Below, one piece after another: positions 33,767 to 44,788 of a stretch of 64,000 bases of DNA. A program made the translations under genes and the position numbers. The stretch comes from Melampsora larici-populina 98AG31 (lineage: Eukaryota > Basidiomycota > Pucciniomycetes > Pucciniales > Melampsoraceae): contig NW_006768861.1 of NCBI RefSeq assembly GCF_000204055.1, positions 100,748 through 164,747 on the forward strand. The letters are read 5' to 3'. Below the pieces are notes generated by a model. It was not told where the DNA came from. It saw only the letters and a program-made list of their open reading frames with translations, and did no database searches. How positions within the stretch are numbered: position 1 is the stretch's first letter; each line of letters begins with the position of its first letter.

Positions 33767-33972
33767 TTACTGTTTAAGTTTGGCATTTAAAGGGTTCATT
33801 GCGTTGTTCACCTCTTTCCCTTTTTCTTGATCGAACTCAAAGATTTGTTTCGTGACAATGCTCTTTACCATCAGAATGTCTCGTTTCTCTATTCCATCAG
33901 TGTGTGCAGCTTTGACATGGCTGACAACCTGATTCTCACAGGTTGACCACATCTCTAGTATATCTAGAAAGT
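33767..33972 (-). CDS. Terminal-exon candidate of an unknown gene (67 aa)
   Basis: After a GCTTGCAG acceptor the minus strand reads FLDILEMWSTCENQVVSHVK…, a hydrophilic helical segment ending NAMNPLNAKLKQ and a stop at 33767. Composition is coding-like. Upstream exons (34.0-34.4 kb) could not be joined because all frames carry stops, so this may be the last exon of a broken gene. No family recognised. Confidence 0.3.
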
Positions 33973-34545
33973 CTGCAAGCCATTATGAAGCCCAAGTTTA
34001 CAGTCAAGTGAAATTTGTCTAGCAGTATGCAAAATTGATGACGAGTCATCATTTTGTAACACTCTATGAAGTATTGTACATAAATGGGCAGATTTTGTTG
34101 AGGAAGCGTCGGCCAGAGGGTATATCTCTCGGGACTATCCAGCCCAAGCTCAAAGGCCTGTCAGGGCTGCCATGAAGAAGATTTGTAGCGTATAATATGT
34201 TCAGAATTTGACTCACAGAAGGTAGGGTAGATGAAGCTAGTCAAAGTGCCAGTCTGCTGAAGTGCCCTCCTGACAACTACAGGAAGGGCATGTAAATCTC
34301 AAAGGGAGTCACTGCCTCATGGGATTGGGCTTCGCAGCGATGATTGTTAAGGTTGAAAACCGTGAATCAAAAGAATTTTTATACAGTATTCCTTTAAAGA
34401 GTTGAGGGTGTTTGGTATCACATTAATAGTACGAACAAGTGGTCACAAGTGGAAAAGATAAACGTGATAGGTAGTACAATTGAATTTAGACTGAGAGTCG
34501 TGAAGGGTTTGGGATGAGAAGAACACAAGCGTGACAAAAACTACA
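33973..34545. other. Intergenic / 3' region, no supported feature
   Basis: Stops in all frames. It contains the 3' flank of the gene ending at 34546. Confidence 0.3.
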
Positions 34546-35608
34546 TCATCCGCCGTCCAAGTCGTAACATGCCAGAACAGTGTCAGAACATTGAGAGTCT
34601 TCAGAGTATTGAGTGGGAATGCTTTGCTCAGAAATGGATTCAAAGTCGTCGTCATAGGCAAGAGCTGGGCCAGTGTCTTCTCCAGTCCTGTCTTCGGGAA
34701 AGTCGCTGGTCTTTTGCATATCAAGGATAACCCCACGTCGCTTCATCTTGCGTGGAGAATCCCACTTCTCAGCGGTCTCTTTCTCGAAGGCCTCGGCACT
34801 ACGGGTCAAAGAATCGTCTGAAAAGGAACACATGTCATTTAAAGAAAGCTTGAATTTAATAGAAAACTGTGATTTTTGCAAACTTACCTGCATCGTCTGC
34901 TACTTGAGTCGTATTATGCTTCTTCTTCAAGCCCTTGAAGCCTTTGATAATAGTATTGAGGGATGAGCTGCCTGGTAGGAGATTCAGAAAATCAATATTC
35001 AATCAAGATATCGAAGACAAGGAACAAAGCAAACAAACGTATAAGAGTTTGACCAAGCTCAGAGCCGACTTCCGGGGATTTTCCGCCTCTGGAAGAAGGC
35101 CTAGCTCCATATTCAGCTTCCCTATTTCCAAAGGTTTTTCGTAGTAAGGTTGATTTAGAATTCTTCGAGTTCTGAAGCAAAGAGCGAGGAAAGTATAAGC
35201 GTCAGGCAAAAGAGACTAAACATACGAAAGATTTCGAGGTAGGTCACAACACTCACTGAGACGGTTTTGTAAAGCGCTTCTGGGTAAGGAACTCCAAATT
35301 TGTTGAGGTAAACTTCAGGTGGCTTAGGTCGACGTGAGCTGACTTTTTCATCGAGATGGAGAACCAACAATTTTCGGTTGCAGAATGCAGGGTTTTGATT
35401 TTCTTTCAACTCCTTTGCCCGGCGCTTGAGGCCTGAGGCATAGCTCTACGAAAGAACAAAAGACAAGATTAGGAATCTGGGATTGATGAGGATAAATGAG
35501 AGACAAGCGAAAATGAAGAAATATTCTCACCACATGATCCTCCACAAAGTCTCCAGAGAACACTTGCTTCACCGGAAGATCCATAAGTTCAGGTTGTTTT
35601 CCCGGCAT
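34546..35608 (-). CDS. Hypothetical hydrophilic protein, 5 exons, 251 aa
   Basis: The exon chain is 35608-35531, 35445-35257, 35171-35039, 34971-34888 and 34817-34546, totalling 252 codons with TGA. Four introns are GT–AG and 62-85 bp or so. The third donor, GTTTGT, is non-consensus. The protein starts MPGKQPELMDLPVKQVFSGD. A Lys/Arg-rich middle (SYASGLKRRAKELKEN, KVSSRRPKPPEVYLNKFG, FKGLKKKHN, PRKMKRRGV) could carry nuclear-localisation signals. An acidic C-terminus (YDDDFESISEQS, YSEDSQCSDT) follows. No signal peptide, membrane segment or known domain. It could be a chromatin-associated or RNA-binding factor of the lineage, but no function is claimed. The intact frame through five exons argues it is a real gene. 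Confidence 0.7.
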
Positions 35609-37240
35609 TGTGTAAAAGATATATCAAGATTAAATGACGAGGATGGGTGGTATTCAGAGGATCAGATCAGTTGTGCTGTGATTTTGGATACTGGCGTGAA
35701 ATAAATTGGAGGGGAAGGGATTGTATGAAGCAGGAGTTCCTTTTCCGACTCAAAATACATCGCTACTTATACCCTGGAGTAAAGCTGAGCTGAGCTGAGA
35801 ATCATCCAATGCTTCACTGCTGATCCTTTGATCAGCCCTTGAAATCATTTTTGTAATGCAAGTACTAGGAAGCTGATTAAATGATAGCACATTTTCCTGC
35901 GTGAGGGAAATTTAGCAGCGAGACTTTTATCAACGCCTGAAGACATTTTTGGAGTGTGGTGACCAAGCCATAAAGACATATAAATTGTTTATATCTCCTT
36001 TGTGAAGGCAAAGGGACTTGAAGAAGCACGATTCAACCGCATTGCTCAGTGGATTCCTAGCTGACTCATCAGAACAGCACCACATATGCTCTTTGCATGA
36101 TTTGGTATCGGGATCCAGTGCAATATCTATTTGTTGACTCCAGATTCTTTGATCAGCGCTTCAAATTTTCCGAACAAAAGCACCCGCAAGCTCCAAATAT
36201 GAAATGATAGTCCATGCTTCCTGAGTGAATGCTCCCGCTCTTACTTTAATTCAAAGAAATCCCGATGGATCGTATTACTCAGCGGATCTGTAGCTAGTTC
36301 ATCAGCACTGAATCGCATAAACTGCTTGGAGATTTTGTACCAATCTGAGTTCTATACTCATTTCACCTTCTTCAATTGAGAATGAGAGGGCTCGCATGGA
36401 CCGCAGTTGTAATTTGACTTTTCATCACGGCCTGTCATTGATCATTTCCTGGGTTTTCCCGGAAATTATCCCGATTTTGCAAATAAGAAAAGCAATCCTT
36501 GGTTTGTTCATTTTGTGAGCACCATTCAAAATTTCGGCAGTAATCCCTTAATCACCGTTTAAAAACATTTTCGGAGTGTGGTCCGCAAAACTATAAGGAC
36601 ACAGCAATAGGCCACTGTTTGAAGTTCGTCCCTTAATGTCGACTTATGCGGTTAATAGATACCTTCCTTTGAAAATTTGCCGTGGTTTTTTGTACATTCG
36701 CCAAATTTTGCCATGAAATACCAATAGCGATCTTTGAAAGTCCGCTTTTCAGGATGCAATAAAACTTATCACATCGCATTCAAAAGTGATATGTAGGATT
36801 TCGGAATTCACGTGGCAACTCTACACACAGTCACAGTGTGAAAATTGAGTGATCAGTGACAATATACGTGCACTACGAGGGGACTCAAAAAGTCCATGAA
36901 GGGAGGAGCTAGAGATCTAGTAGTGAATTTGAAGTTGCATGGAGATCTCCATTCTTGAAGCTGAATGATTGCTCAGAGCGAGCAACCAATTTTTTGAACT
37001 TTTCTCGAGTCAACAAATACGGAATTTTTTTTGGCAGTCTGATGTGATTGGGTACAATGGTGAACTTGAAGGTTAACTCAGTCATCGCCATTGCACGGCA
37101 TAGAGTCAAACCGGAATACAGGTGTAAGACCTACGGTCATTACTTAGACACGTAATTGCACACTTAACTATTAACACTTAAGACCTAATTTCATTTACTA
37201 TATTTACTTATTGTTGTTTCATTTCTACCGATGGTTCCTT
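35609..37240. other. Unassigned intergenic DNA
   Basis: No gene supported. Several loosely repeated phrases (TTTGATCAGC-CTT, GATCAGCGCTTCAAA, ATCAACGCCTGAAGACATTTTTGGAGTGTGG at 35928 and again near 36550) suggest an old, diverged duplication between about 35.8 and 36.6 kb. Confidence 0.35.
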
Positions 37241-37393
37241 AGAGATATCGGGACTGATATTCGCCCTCTATCCTTTGGAACCAGGTATAGTTTCATTTCA
37301 TATATATATTTCTTTTCTTTCTAAGTTGTTGTAGTGTTCTTATCCAGACAGAGATATCGGGACTGATATTCGCCCTCTATCCTTTGGAACCAG
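37241..37393. repeat. 44-bp exact direct repeat separated by 65 bp
   Basis: AGAGATATCGGGACTGATAT begins a 44-bp segment at 37241-37284 that is repeated identically at 37350-37393. The spacer starts GTATAG, is pyrimidine-rich near its end (TTTCTTTTCTTTCTAAG) and looks intron-like. Origin unknown. Confidence 0.8.
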
Positions 37394-38515
37394 TGTTCCT
37401 ATAGGTTTAGTAATACAAATCAGATCTCCTTGGGTTCTAGAAAACCTCTTACTGTGCCTCACAGTATCCCGTCTCGAAGTATCCAGTGAAGGTTCTATTT
37501 GAACCTTACAACAGGCGCCATGACTATACGGAGGCATCATCTGCGTAGCCTTAAAGCACACTTGCAGGAAAACGACATCTGGACAACACGTAAACACGCT
37601 CAACAGTCCCGTCTTCAATATGAATGCTCCAGAAACGAGGTGTAGGTAGGAATCCAAGACGGCAAGTTTGAAATTATTTGTACCGAACGACCGAATCATC
37701 AGAAGACAAAGAGAAGCAGAGGTACGAGTGCACCTGTCTACAAAGCCTGGGGGCGAAACTGAATGCGTCAAAGAGACCGTGATGTGAGCTGCTGTAGAGA
37801 CTCGGTACCGAGTCGGATCACAGGAACTACACCAGAAAGAGTGGATGGATTTTTTTTTTTTTTTTTTTAAAGTGCATAAGCGCATATTTGCATGAAACAC
37901 TAACTAAACTGTTACAATATGATAGGATATTACAACCTTGGGAAAGACGGCCATTTATCAAGACAAAGAAATTGATGACTAGAATTTTGAAGAGGTTGCT
38001 CGAGTTTTGAAAAAATCTATGTTTTTCTAACTTTTTGGGAAGATTTAACTTCGTTTTGGAATCACCTTTGTGCATTTAGCACACCCGCAGGAAAGCGGTG
38101 ACCCTCTGTAAACGTCTTTGTGCAAGCACGCCCGTTAGGAATTCAACATAAGTACAGAGTCATATAGTCTCGAACTTCTTGGGGGACTCCACAGAGCTGA
38201 GCAGGCATTTGATTCTCCTCTCTAACCCCCTATCCTAGCGTCAACCGGAGTCACGGGGGAGAAAGAGAGTGCTTTTAAGGGCGTGAGAAACAGTGATGAA
38301 AACCGTACCGAGATTCTGGAATTTGACCACACAAGTTGGTGTTGAGCTATGCATGTGTGCTGTCTGCCTCGAATGATGTTACATTCGAACCCTTGTTTGG
38401 GATTGGACAAGTGGACACAAATTAGATTGATACTGTTCCGGATGTGTATTATTCCGACCCTTTTGGGTTATAAACAGATTGTGATTGGTGTGATTTTTCT
38501 TTTTTGAGACAACAT

Positions 38516-41500
38516 TCATTTCTTGGTATGGTTTTTCTTTGTCTTGCGGCTGTTTTCTTTGGTTTGATCCTGTAGATAAGAGTGAAAGTGTGGGAATCTT
38601 TTAGTTTTTAAAATGAAATTTGCAATGTAAGGAAAAGCTTTTGGCGTATCCAGCAGTCTTTTTGAGTTGTTCCAATTGACTTTTATCTTGTTTTCTTTCA
38701 ACTCCGATCTCATTTGTTTCCTGAGTTTTGAGTAGTGTCTACAAAACAGAATAAAGTGGTGAGTATTCTCTGTTATTCCGCACTTTTCACAAAGGGGGGA
38801 GTCCGATGGGTTCCTTTTGAATAAGTGGCTGTTCAAAGGGCTGAAACCAGCTCTGAGTTGAAAGATGGCAGCTGTGCTTCCCTTCTCCAATTCTGCTAGG
38901 CCTTTTGCGATCTTCTTGGGTTTTGTGGTGAATGTGTTCTTGCCCGGTTTAAATGGGAAATTTCTGATATTGAACATTTCTTTAGTGCGGCGTTTTAGGC
39001 TACCTAGACTAGTGGGGAGATCAATTGGAGTGGTTAGTGTGCTAGCTGCTTCTCCAGCTACTTGGTCAGCTAATTTGTTCAGTTCCACTCCTTTGTGGCC
39101 CGGGGTCCAGTAAAACCGGATTTCATTTCCTATTGGTAGTTGTTTTAAAATTGAGCGTATTTTGATTTGGAGGTGCTGTCCCGATGCTTGTTTAGGGATT
39201 TTGTGGATGAGACTTAGGGCGGATCGGTTATCGCAAAAAATCGCTACTCCAGAGGGTGTTGGTTGTTGTCAGCTAGTTAGGTCCTTTGCCAGTTCTGCCG
39301 CCAGCAGTAGTCCTAGGAGTTCTGTCTCGTAGTTTGAAAAATTTTCAGCATAATTTACTGATTGGGCTTGGCTGAATACTTTGGAGACTGCTGCTGCGCC
39401 ACCTACTTCTGAGGTCACTGAGCCATCCGTGAATATTACCAGCGCATTCTTGTTTTTCTCCTCGTCTTCGACTTGTTGTGGAATAACTTTTGCTGCCTCT
39501 TCTTTGTTCAATTCAAAATTTGTCAGTGTACCTACGTTATCGACCCACGGGGCGATGGGATGAGCATATATGGTTTCAATCTTTTCCGCTGCCAGTTTTT
39601 TAAAATCATTTAATTTCACAACATCTTGGATAGGGCCCGGGTGAGTTTTGGGAGCATGGGATAATTCGTGGTTTATGAAGATTTTGGTTGGATGTGACGT
39701 TGGTGCTGAGAGACGCTTCAGGAGGAAGTTGTGGTGTCTTTGGTAAGCTATCCATGAGAAAGGTAACATATAGGTGTCGTGATTGATCATTTCTGTTGAT
39801 GTGCCTTTGAAAGCACCGATTGTTATTCTGTTTGCACTGTTTTGTATCGTTTCTAAAACTTTGTTAGCCTTTTTGTGGGTCTTTTGGGTTAGCCAAACTA
39901 TACTGCCATAAAGAATTCTTGGGATGAGTACCGCCATTATCAGCTTTTTGATTTCTTTGGTTGCTAGTCCTGAGTAACATTTATTTAGTCTTTGTAGTTG
40001 TTGAAGCGTGAAGTCGGCTTTCTTCTTTACATGGTGGAGGTGACTGTTGTATGATAGTTTCGGGTCTAGCCAGAGGCCTAGCCATTTGACTTTGCTCTTT
40101 GGGTTAAGCCATATGTTGCCGAATTGGAAAGGGAGGGGATCCTGTTTTCATCTGTTTGAGAAGTGGATGAGCTGGGCCTTCTTTTTATCAAAGATGGCTC
40201 CGTGTTTGTTAGCCCAATCAAGAGATTTGTCAGCTTGTGTTTTCAGTTTGGTAATGTTTTCTTCAATTGACTGTGAAGCTACTAAATGAACAATATCATC
40301 TATGAAACCTATTGATAGTTGTGTGGATTCGGGGTTTGGTGTTTCTTTACCTAGTATCTCTGAGTTATAGATGATGTATAGAATGACCGAAAGAGGCGAG
40401 CCCTGTGGTAGGCCATTTTCGATGGTGAATGCCTCAGATAAATAATCTTGTATACGCAGATTGGTGGATCTATCAGATAGGAATCCCTTGATTATTTGAG
40501 TCATGTATGGGGGACAGTTGTTCTGGCGTAGGATGTGCAGGAGGCGTTCCCTGTGAACTGATGGATAGGCCAATTTGACGTCGAGGAAGAGCGCTGAGAC
40601 TACCTTTTTGATTCTCCATTGGTTCTTGATCCATGAGATGAGGATCGTGAGGGCGTCTTCTGTACTATGCTGTTTTCTTCCGCCCATATGGTTTGGCGAG
40701 ATAATTTGATAGCTTTCAGCCCAGTGGGTAAGCCGGTTTGTGACTAATTTTTCAAAGATTTTACCTAAGCAGCTGAGGAGGGCGATGGGTCTATAGGCGT
40801 TGGGATCTGAGTACGAGTCTTTGCCTGCTTTACGAATGATGATCGTGATTGCTGTCCTCCACACATTTGGGAAATGGCCAAGTTCAAAGCATGAATTGAA
40901 TAGTCTACACATTTCTTGTTCAATTGCTGGTAATGCTAGTTTTATCAGTTCGTTTGACACTTTGTCTCCACCTTTAGCTTTTCTGTTTGGCGTGTTAGTG
41001 ACGATCTTTTCCAGTTCGGTTGGTTTAAGCAGTGGGAAGGAGCGTGGGACTCTTTGTTGGCGATCCCATAAATCTGTCGGTATGTCAGAGAGATCGGCTT
41101 CGATATGGGCAATTGAGGTACCTTTGAAGAGCAGTTCGGCTTGTTCGTTGATATCCGTGGCTACTGATCCATCCTGCCGTAGGAGCGGAGCTACTTCACT
41201 GGAAGAGTTAGGTTTGGTGTATTTGTAGGCTTTAAAGGTTGAATTACCTGAACTTTCCGCTAAGAAAGTTTTCCAATGATTAGTCTTGGCCAGGATGATT
41301 TGGACTTTGAGGAATTTTTGCCATTCTGCATAGCATTCGTGTGCTTCCGGGAGATTGGACTGGATCATCCACCGTCGAGCTCGGTTTCGATTTTTGATTA
41401 TAGGGTTGAGTTTTTCCTTGTCCCACCAGCTTTTGAATTTACGTAGGTTTGTCTTGACTTTCTTACCTTGGGCTTGAGCTGTTTCTAAGAGTATGTTGGA

Positions 41501-42463
41501 AAGTGTGATTGCGCCTTGGTTGATGTCTTCACCAGTCACATAATTTTCTGGGAGGAGATGGAGTTTACCTTGTATTTTTTCGTGGAACAGTTTCTCGTCT
41601 ATGTCAGTGTGTTTTATGTTGATGTGATGTTTGATTGGGGGTAGGAAAAACATATCAAGGAATGTGATTACCGGGTAGTGGTCTGAAGACACACTATCTG
41701 TGATTACTTTACAGCTTGAAATTTTGTTAGTGAGATTCCAGCTTGCCCATACTAGATCAATGGCTGTTGGGGTTGTGCCTGGAGAGAATCGAGTTGGGAT
41801 TCCTTTCGGAGGGATGAGTTTGAGGCCTTTGTTACTGAAGATTGTTAATAGCTTTTTTGCTTGTGAGTCGGTGCGCTGATACGTTGGAGGGTTCCATATT
41901 TTATGATGGAGGTTGGAGTCAGTTGTGAGGAGTGTTGGGATGTGTCTGTTGTGGTGGTTGCGTAGCCAGTTTTCTAGCATTGCTAAGCCTCTTAGGGAGT
42001 TTGGCGGGTTGTACCAGGAAATGAGTCTTAGGTTTGGTATTTGGGTTTCCGGGTGTCTGATTTCGATGCTGAGGATGATGTCTGACCGGCTAGGGAGTAT
42101 GTTGATTTGTGAGTAGTGTATGAGTTTTGAGATATAGAATACAACTCTGGGTCTTTCTTCCCAACTTGTGGGGTAGTAGTCATATGCTGAGATTCTATGC
42201 CATGCCTCGTGTGTAGGGAAGGACAGTGATCGTGAGTTGAACCAGGGTTCCTGTAATGCTAGAGCTGTGTATTGAGTTTTTGTGAGCGTCTCAAGGGTTA
42301 TTGTTTGTGATTTTTGACAGTTGAAATGGAGGATAGAAAAATTTCTTAAACAGTTTGGGGTATCTGATGATTCTTGGGGATCTTGGGTGTTTTCATCTTG
42401 AAAATCAAAATTCGGGGGTTGGGGTGGAAAGTTGTTCAATGGGTTATTGGACTTATAGCTCAT
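38516..42463 (-). pseudogene. LINE ORF2: endonuclease–reverse transcriptase–RNase H, one frame with two TGA codons
   Basis: The frame runs 1315 codons. An apurinic-type endonuclease (FNCQKS near the start, LALQEPWF, TTDSNLHHK, SSDHYPV) covers residues ~45-270. Reverse transcriptase (residues ~490-780) includes RPIALLSCLGKIFEK, PQGSPLSVILY and the catalytic IGFIDDIVHL. RNase H shows FTDGS, ETELLG and, after the second stop, FCDNRSALSL. A C-terminal Cys/His motif (CEKCGITENTHHFILFC) follows. TGA codons at 40150-40148 (between RT and the thumb region) and 39271-39269 (inside RNase H) break it. Both sit where Arg CGA would restore the reading. The enzyme would nick target DNA and prime cDNA synthesis in the nucleus. 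Confidence 0.9.
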
Positions 42464-43694
42464 TTTCGTTCTGTGGAGGGGGAGTTAGCTTGAATGTTGT
42501 CTTTCTGAGTGGGCAAAGAAGACTTTTTGGTGAATGATTATACTTAGGAAGGTATCTGTCGATTTTTTCTTGGGTTCTCTGGCTGTCAAAACTTACACAT
42601 CTTGCACACACTTGTTCTGTGTCGTTATTCGCACAGTCTCTAGTATTGTTAGGGTCTCCACAATTGGCGCAATAAGCATCATTATTGCATGAGGTGTGTG
42701 TGTGGTTAAGATCTAGACAGTTAAAGCACATCGTGGGACCCTGAGTGTATTGTTTGCTCTTTAACCTGTTTCCATCAGCATATATACTACCTTTTTCAAT
42801 TTTCTGAGCTAGGTTTTTATCGAGGAAGTTGTTAATGATTGTACCGTGGTTTTTCTTTTCGTTGTTTGGGTCTTTGAGCCAACAAGCTGAGTGGATTGTG
42901 TCTCGTGGGATGTCGTTTTGTTGGCTTATTTTGTCCAGGAACGATTTGTCTCCTACTTCGAGGTCAGCTGGGGCAAAATTAAATAGAATCGGGTATCTAG
43001 TTTGGTTAGTCTCAAAATCTTTGTGAGCTAGTTTTGTCCATATATGTTTGTTTTCTAACAGCCAGTTCTTGATTAGTTGGTTTTCCATATTCATTACTAT
43101 GTCGCCGGACTTCAGGATAGCTGCTCCTTTAATTTTCACCGGTTTACCATTGATGTTTGCGTTGATTGATTCCAATGCTTTGTTGATCTGGGTGACAATT
43201 TCACCATTTTTCATGTTCTTGAAGGGTTCTTTGTCCGGGCTCTTGTGCATGATTAACGTTGCGGTTTTGAATTTATTGATGTCTGAGTTTTTAGGTGGTG
43301 GTCTGGGTGTCGTTTGGTTTTTCGAGCTGTGTGATGCTTGTGGGTACGGATTGGTCCAAGCGTGGGGTTTGGGGATTAGGCCGGGCGTTGTAAGTGAGGG
43401 GTTTGGTGCCTTGTCTTTAACTTGAGTTTGCGATTGTTTGGTTTTTAGGATGCGAATTTCTTTGCGTAAGTCTTGGATCGTTTTGTTGAGCTCGTTTATT
43501 GTTTCTTCGAATCCTTTCATCATACGGAGCATGATTTGGATTAGACCATCGTTGGGTTGAGGGGTACCGGATGAAAGTGATCTTAGGTCGCTCATCATTG
43601 AATCTTCTTTGCTCAATTGTAGGAAGGTCGGGTTTTTCGGTGGGGGGCGGTCAGGTTCGCCTCCTCCCGTGTCCGGCGGACGTTTTTGGGGCAT
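42453..43694 (-). CDS. LINE ORF1: gag-like nucleic-acid-binding protein, 413 aa
   Basis: The protein starts MPQKRPPDTGGGEPDRPPPK. A Pro-rich N-terminus is followed by a short coiled-coil (MMKGFEETINELNKTIQDLR, about residues 69-100), a gag-like middle domain and Cys/His knuckles near residues 322-375 (CFNCLDLNHTHTSC, CANCGDPNNTRDC, CARC). It should bind element RNA as a ribonucleoprotein. The frame is intact. Its last codons overlap the ORF2 start: ATG of ORF2 lies 11 nt upstream of the ORF1 TAA end (ATGAGCTATAA). Confidence 0.88.
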   Translation of the reverse strand: MPQKRPPDTGGGEPDRPPPKNPTFLQLSKEDSMMSDLRSLSSGTPQPNDGLIQIMLRMMKGFEETINELNKTIQDLRKEIRILKTKQSQTQVKDKAPNPSLTTPGLIPKPHAWTNPYPQASHSSKNQTTPRPPPKNSDINKFKTATLIMHKSPDKEPFKNMKNGEIVTQINKALESINANINGKPVKIKGAAILKSGDIVMNMENQLIKNWLLENKHIWTKLAHKDFETNQTRYPILFNFAPADLEVGDKSFLDKISQQNDIPRDTIHSACWLKDPNNEKKNHGTIINNFLDKNLAQKIEKGSIYADGNRLKSKQYTQGPTMCFNCLDLNHTHTSCNNDAYCANCGDPNNTRDCANNDTEQVCARCVSFDSQRTQEKIDRYLPKYNHSPKSLLCPLRKTTFKLTPPPQNENEL

Positions 43695-43775
43695 CAGGGG
43701 ATGTGGTTGGTTTGGTTTTGGGGATATAAAGGTGAATGATAAATCGATAAGATATGAAGCCTTGAGTGGATGGAT

Positions 43776-44390
43776 TGCTTAGAGCATCTCCTACACCACG
43801 AAGACACTTCTGCGCAGAAGGACATCCAAGCCGTCCAAGATCCGATGCTCAACTCCGGGTCCCCAACTGGGGTATCTTTTGGGCGTCCTTGAGCGTTGAC
43901 GTCTTCAGCACACTCCCAGGATGTCCCGATGGCTTTCAGATCTTGGACACTTGAGATTTCCTTAGCTCTCGGCCTGACCTGGACTCCCCTATTGAGGCTG
44001 TCTGCGGAGTGAAGCCTGGATGACCTCACAGAACCTGAGATCATGACATCTGGTAGATTCCTTCAGGTGTGCGTCAGGTTGTCTGCGACCTTCAACTTGG
44101 CTAGGATGTCCATCTGTGCACTGACCACTCATGAAAGGAAACTTCTGGAAAAAAAAGGGAAAGTCAAAAGAAAGGGAGAAAACGGGGGGAACAGGAAGCA
44201 ACTTCAAAAAACAAATCCACTTTCAATCTCCATCACACCCGGTTCAGACTGACCTTTCTATTTTTCTCATCATCGCTACTTTTGAATCAAACACAACTTT
44301 CCACCCTCCTTGTTTCAACACTAACACCCCTTCCCCACACTGTCATTCTCAACTCCCCAATCTCATCAATCTTCTTGAATCGATCCCTTC
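43776..44390. other. DNA between the LINE and the 7.2-kb transposon
   Basis: No gene supported. A GAGCATCTCC sequence at about 43782 resembles a Harbinger-type terminus, but no matching inverted end was found. Confidence 0.3.
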
Positions 44391-44419
44391 CTCAGAGCAG
44401 GACCCAGGAATGCTCCAGC

Positions 44420-44515
44420 AAAGGTATGTGACGAAATTTCTGACCTTGGAGGACCTCAACTCCGGTCGAAAAAAAAAGGTCCTGATTCTGACCTGTTTTC
44501 GTCACATACCTCACC
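44420..44515. repeat. Left subterminal repeats of the 7.2-kb transposon
   Basis: Two copies of the motif TCTGACC…TTTCGTCACATACC lie here. One is inverted (44424-44445) and one direct (about 44485-44510). Related copies occur near the right terminus at about 51455, 51498 and 51546. They are candidate transposase-binding sites. Confidence 0.65.
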
Positions 44516-44788
44516 CGAAAAAGGTTTTTTGGCCCCGGCCCCGAAACCGGGAATATGGCCCCGTTTCCCGCGCAAACACAGGGCCAGGTGAGTACCCAGC
44601 CATGTTTTGGCTGTCACCCGACTCTCAGAAGCACGTGGTAAGAGTTTTCATTGCACAAAAACATCCCTCATGATTTGTATGGAACATAAAAAATAAAGAA
44701 TGTGAGTAGATAATGAATGTGATTTGATGATGAATGTAACTCGATAACTTGATCAGAAAGTAATAGACCAAAAAACCGAAAAGACAAA

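Larger units (their letters stand above)
37851..43763 (-). mobile_element. Complete non-LTR retrotransposon (LINE, Tad-like), 5.9 kb
   Basis: The element lies on the minus strand. Its 3' end is an 18-nt poly(A), seen as T(18) at 37851-37868, and its 5' end is near 43763. GAGTGGATGGAT flanks both sides (37839-37850 and 43764-43775), a 12-bp target duplication typical of target-primed reverse transcription. ORF1 is gag-like with zinc knuckles. ORF2 has endonuclease, reverse transcriptase and RNase H, the layout of fungal Tad/I-type elements. The 5' UTR is only about 70 bp, but the matching duplication indicates a full-length insertion. Confidence 0.92.

Noticed and set aside
37340..37900. 186-aa minus-strand open frame
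   Set aside because: Its start lies in the LINE 3' end, it translates the poly(A) as polylysine and crosses the target duplication. It cannot be a natural gene.
10357..40150. Reassignment of TGA to a sense codon, suggested by many in-frame TGAs
   Set aside because: The TGAs occur only in transposons and one pseudogene. Intact host genes contain none internally, and the gene at 34546-35608 uses TGA as its natural stop.
43776..43800. GAGCATCTCC resembling a Harbinger terminus beside the LINE
   Set aside because: No matching inverted end was found in the flanking DNA, so no element can be defined.
44131..44673. 180-aa plus-strand open frame
   Set aside because: It runs from flanking DNA across the TSD and TIR into the 7.2-kb transposon, so it is a chance frame over an insertion junction.
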